Below, in pieces: positions 6,274 to 8,691 of a stretch of 8,691 bases of DNA (its first letter is position 1; every line of letters starts with the position of its first letter). The position numbers and the translations under genes are program-made. The notes under the pieces are model-generated. The model was not told the origin of the DNA and made no database searches. It was given only the letters and a program-made list of their open reading frames with translations. Source of the DNA: Cryomorphaceae bacterium (GTDB lineage Bacteria > Bacteroidota > Bacteroidia > Flavobacteriales > Schleiferiaceae); NCBI GenBank assembly GCA_949547975.1, contig CATITW010000332.1, forward strand, positions 1 to 8,691, written 5' to 3'.

Positions 6274-6314
6274 CGGTCAATCGGTAAATTGCCCGCTGCT
6301 AAGGCGAGAAAACT

Positions 6315-7016
6315 ATGAATCCAATTCTTTTTGATCTAGGGAACACTGCAGCTAAGGTATTGGACACCAGTACCAATGAAATCCTTAGGTTCTCAAAAGA
6401 CGATTTCAAGGGCTTTCTTAAAGAACACGAGCGTCGACAATTTTTTGGATATGCATCTGGCTCAACCTCTTTACGCTTTGACCAAAGTCAGTCTATTCGC
6501 CTATTGAAGGAAGATGATGTGTGGCCGTTAGCATCCAAGTACAAGAGTATGTCTACTTTGGGAATGGATCGTTGGGCGCTATGTAATGCGCATTTTCTTG
6601 AAGGTCATCAGAACTTTCTTTTAGTTACTTTGGGCACTTGTATCACCTACAATGTTGTCCGTGAAGGAGTGTTTTTAGGCGGTGCCATTTCGCCCGGCTG
6701 GGAAATGCGATACGAGGCAATGAATACAATGACAGCGGCCTTGCCGCGCGTCCAATATTCTGAGACTTCAGCGTTATTGGGTTCAGATACCGAAGGTAGT
6801 TTGCAAGCCGGTGTAGATATAGCATTGCAGAAGGAAATGGAAGCTATGATCGACGACTATACTGCTACTTTCAAACTAAATCGAGTCCTTATTTGCGGAG
6901 GACATTCAGAACGTTTGCCTAAGCCCCTAAAAAACTACATATTTGCACCCGTTAATTATGAACTACATGCCATTAGGCACCTCTACGATTATTATGCCGA
7001 AAACGGTACGCTTTAA
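6315..7016 (+). CDS. coaX: Type III pantothenate kinase (CoaX) with unusual phosphate-2 motif
   Basis: This enzyme phosphorylates pantothenate with ATP, the first step of coenzyme A synthesis, in the cytosol. At 233 residues it is slightly short for the family. It is an acetate-kinase/Hsp70/actin-fold protein. The phosphate-1 motif is FDLGNTAAK (6-14, Asp7). GMDR (83-86) holds the probable catalytic base Asp85. GGAISPG (122-128) and ALP (142-144) form the pantothenate pocket, DTEGSLQAG (158-166) keeps the conserved Thr159, and LICGGHSERL is the C-terminal nucleotide-side motif. The phosphate-2 segment reads VTLGTCITYN (104-113), where family members usually have an Asp before the x-G-T and Bacteroidota relatives usually have TYD. 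Both acidic positions are Thr105 and Asn113 here. The gene starts an operon, and its end overlaps the next gene by 23 bp, implying translational coupling. Confidence 0.92.
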   Translation: MNPILFDLGNTAAKVLDTSTNEILRFSKDDFKGFLKEHERRQFFGYASGSTSLRFDQSQSIRLLKEDDVWPLASKYKSMSTLGMDRWALCNAHFLEGHQNFLLVTLGTCITYNVVREGVFLGGAISPGWEMRYEAMNTMTAALPRVQYSETSALLGSDTEGSLQAGVDIALQKEMEAMIDDYTATFKLNRVLICGGHSERLPKPLKNYIFAPVNYELHAIRHLYDYYAENGTL

Positions 7017-8355
7017 AGCTCTTCTTTCAGCCACACTTTTTGCGCTGAGCCTAGTGGTACCAGGTAGTGTAGCTGCTCAGACCAACTCAGTAAGTCCGTT
7101 AAGTATCAACGGTTTTGGTGAAACATCCTTTGGAATTACTCCAAATTATCTCGCTATGGGCGGGACAGGTATTGCGAATATTGACCGCTTCTCGATCAAT
7201 ATGCTGAACCCTGCAGGGTATACCAACATGGATTTTGCAACCTTAGAAATGAGTGGTGCGCATCGATCTTTTAGACACCGCGTTACGGACGAGGACATTG
7301 ATCAGACGAATTTTAATACCTATTATGATTACTTCGGATTTGGTTTCAAGTTCAACGAGTATTTCGCGGGCTCTTTTTCTGTAAGCCCATTGGCAGCTAA
7401 AGGATATAGTATCAGCGTGGTCGATTCATCGGACGATTTTGGCGTGTATGAATACCGTTCAATTGGTAAAGGCGGTTACGATAAGTTCACTTTTGGACTT
7501 GCTGCACAGCCATTTAAATGGATTTCTGTAGGAGCCAATGCTAAATACATTTTTGGTGAGATCGACGAAAGCAACAAAACGATCATTGCTGATCCGGATT
7601 TCTTGTCGGTGAGTAATTCGCGAAGAACAGGTATTAGTGATTTCACTTTTGATTTAGGAACGCAGCTAAAATTTGAATTTGGTGAATACCGCATCACGGC
7701 CGGTGGCGTTTACGCTTTAGGTCAAGATCTAAATGCGCGTCAAATCTCTACACAATACACCTTCATCAACAGCGGGATCGCTGAGTCTGTAGTTGATACA
7801 CTCTTTTACGACTTAAGTGAACAAGGCCGCGCCGTACTACCGTCTAGTTACGGTGTGGGTATTGGTTTTACCAAAAACGTCAATAATTCTCCAATCAACG
7901 CTTGGGACATATTGGTGGATTACCGCGTAACTAACTGGGACGAATTCAGATCATTCATTCCAAACGGAGGTATTGACCCCGGAGCAACAATGCTCAACAG
8001 CGAGCGTATGAGTTTCGGTGCAGCGATTGTGCCTGCTTACTGCTTCCCAGCGCTCGGGAGAAGCAGAAACTACTTTGTGCTGGCACGATACCGCATTGGT
8101 GCATTTCAGGAAGTTGGACAATACCAATGGGATGGTGTAGGATATACTTCACGTGAGTTTAATGCCGGAATTAGCTTCCCAGTGATCTACAGATCTTTAG
8201 CGCCTGGTGAACAAAAGGCAAGCTTTTTGAATATAAGTATGGGGAGAGGTCAAAGATGGGATGGAAACTCAGCAAACCTCCGCGAAGATTATTGGAATTT
8301 CAATCTAGGTATCACTTTGAACGACAAGTGGTTCCAGAAATTTAGATATAGATAA
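6994..8355 (+). CDS. Outer-membrane beta-barrel protein encoded after coaX
   Basis: I start this 453-residue protein at ATG 6994, inside the end of coaX. There a signal peptide begins (MPKTVRFKALLSATLFALSL to VAA|Q, cleavage near residue 28). Earlier in-frame starts (6943 TTG, 6958 ATG) would put polar residues before it. The mature part begins with NGFGETSFGITPNYLAMGG, and SINMLNPAGYTNMDFATLEM (about 48-67) recalls the N-terminal region of FadL/OmpP1-type barrels. The rest alternates aromatic and polar residues in short strands, ending LGITLNDKWFQKFRYR, as expected for an outer-membrane barrel. Its cargo or role is unknown. The gene sits between coaX and a secreted repeat protein, a neighbourhood I recall as recurrent in Bacteroidota and often close to lptC. 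A link to envelope assembly is therefore an inference from context only. Confidence 0.82.
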   Translation: MPKTVRFKALLSATLFALSLVVPGSVAAQTNSVSPLSINGFGETSFGITPNYLAMGGTGIANIDRFSINMLNPAGYTNMDFATLEMSGAHRSFRHRVTDEDIDQTNFNTYYDYFGFGFKFNEYFAGSFSVSPLAAKGYSISVVDSSDDFGVYEYRSIGKGGYDKFTFGLAAQPFKWISVGANAKYIFGEIDESNKTIIADPDFLSVSNSRRTGISDFTFDLGTQLKFEFGEYRITAGGVYALGQDLNARQISTQYTFINSGIAESVVDTLFYDLSEQGRAVLPSSYGVGIGFTKNVNNSPINAWDILVDYRVTNWDEFRSFIPNGGIDPGATMLNSERMSFGAAIVPAYCFPALGRSRNYFVLARYRIGAFQEVGQYQWDGVGYTSREFNAGISFPVIYRSLAPGEQKASFLNISMGRGQRWDGNSANLREDYWNFNLGITLNDKWFQKFRYR

Positions 8356-8368
8356 ACAACAATTGATT

Positions 8369-8691
8369 ATGAAGAGAATAGTATTCCTTCTTGTGGCAGT
8401 AGTAATGACTGCTAACGTAAATGCCCAAAATAAATGGGGTGAATCGGTAGCCGATTCTGTGATTTGTTATGACAACTACAACATCTTTGGTTCTTTCTAT
8501 CAGAGCAAGGATTATGCTGGTGCTTTCGAGCCATGGTTAAAAGTTTACCAGACTTGCCCTGCCGCGAAAAAAGCAACGTTCATCTACGGTCCTAAGATTG
8601 TTGAAACGAAAATTAAGGCAACAACAGATCCCGCAGAGCGCCAAGGATATGTTGACCTGCTTGTTAGTTTGTACGATGATCGTCTCCAGTA
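8369..8691 (+). CDS. Secreted tetratricopeptide-type protein, N-terminal part (cut by window edge)
   Basis: The gene starts at ATG 8369, 13 bp after the stop of the outer-membrane protein gene, and stays open to the right edge (107 codons). MKRIVFLLVAVVMTANVNA|Q is a clear signal peptide. The following part has a helical, repeat-like look (FGSFYQSKDYAGAFEPWLKV, then YGPKIVETKI and YVDLLVSLYDDR), as in Bacteroidota periplasmic TPR proteins encoded next to coaX. The spacing YxxKDYxxAFxxW fits a TPR helix pair, but only one or two repeats are visible. It is cotranscribed with coaX and the barrel gene. It probably acts as a periplasmic or outer-membrane-associated scaffold; the function is not established. 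Confidence 0.75.
   Translation, partial: MKRIVFLLVAVVMTANVNAQNKWGESVADSVICYDNYNIFGSFYQSKDYAGAFEPWLKVYQTCPAAKKATFIYGPKIVETKIKATTDPAERQGYVDLLVSLYDDRLQ

Noticed and set aside
1..8691. CRISPR arrays, insertion sequences, phage or defence genes
   Set aside because: No regularly spaced repeats, transposase, integrase or nuclease-type ORFs were seen. The genes are housekeeping or surface-protein types with uniform character.

Overview
The window looks like a chromosomal segment of a Bacteroidota bacterium, most likely a flavobacterial or cryomorph-like marine lineage. The evidence is a secreted adhesin-type protein with the N-terminal module typical of Bacteroidota type IX secretion (T9SS) clients, a protein with a C-terminal type A T9SS sorting domain, a GYDIA-type GHMP kinase beside a class II HMG-CoA reductase, CoaX as pantothenate kinase, and several promoters with the Bacteroidota -7 element TAnnTTTG instead of a sigma-70 -10 box. 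No mobile element, CRISPR array, integrase or defence gene is visible.

Layout. Positions 1-4441 are read on the minus strand. From right to left they hold a short helical protein (4229-4441), a pirin-family cupin with its own well-formed promoter (3431-4147), HMG-CoA reductase (2028-3359), a GHMP kinase only 9 bp behind it (1125-2018), and a large secreted protein that runs off the left edge (1-1085). HMG-CoA reductase and the kinase form a mevalonate-pathway unit feeding isoprenoid synthesis. Positions 4442-4688 have no intact gene, but the plus strand carries a faint, broken resemblance to a response-regulator receiver domain. Positions 4689-5939 (plus) encode a T9SS cargo protein with two tandem beta-sandwich-like modules, followed by a strong intrinsic terminator.

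Positions 5940-6314 hold terminators for both strands, a tRNA-Phe(GAA) gene on the minus strand, and divergent promoters for the tRNA and for coaX. From 6315 to the right edge (plus) a tight operon carries coaX, an outer-membrane beta-barrel protein that overlaps it by 23 bp, and a secreted repeat-type protein cut by the window edge. I recall this gene order as common in Bacteroidota, often followed by lptC, but the continuation is not visible.

Most of the window is ordinary housekeeping and surface-protein territory. I do not see a convincing new multi-gene system. The points most worth a second look are a perfect palindrome on the -33 element of a probably leaderless pirin promoter, altered phosphate-binding residues in CoaX, the possible receiver-domain relic, and the duplicated module of the T9SS cargo protein.
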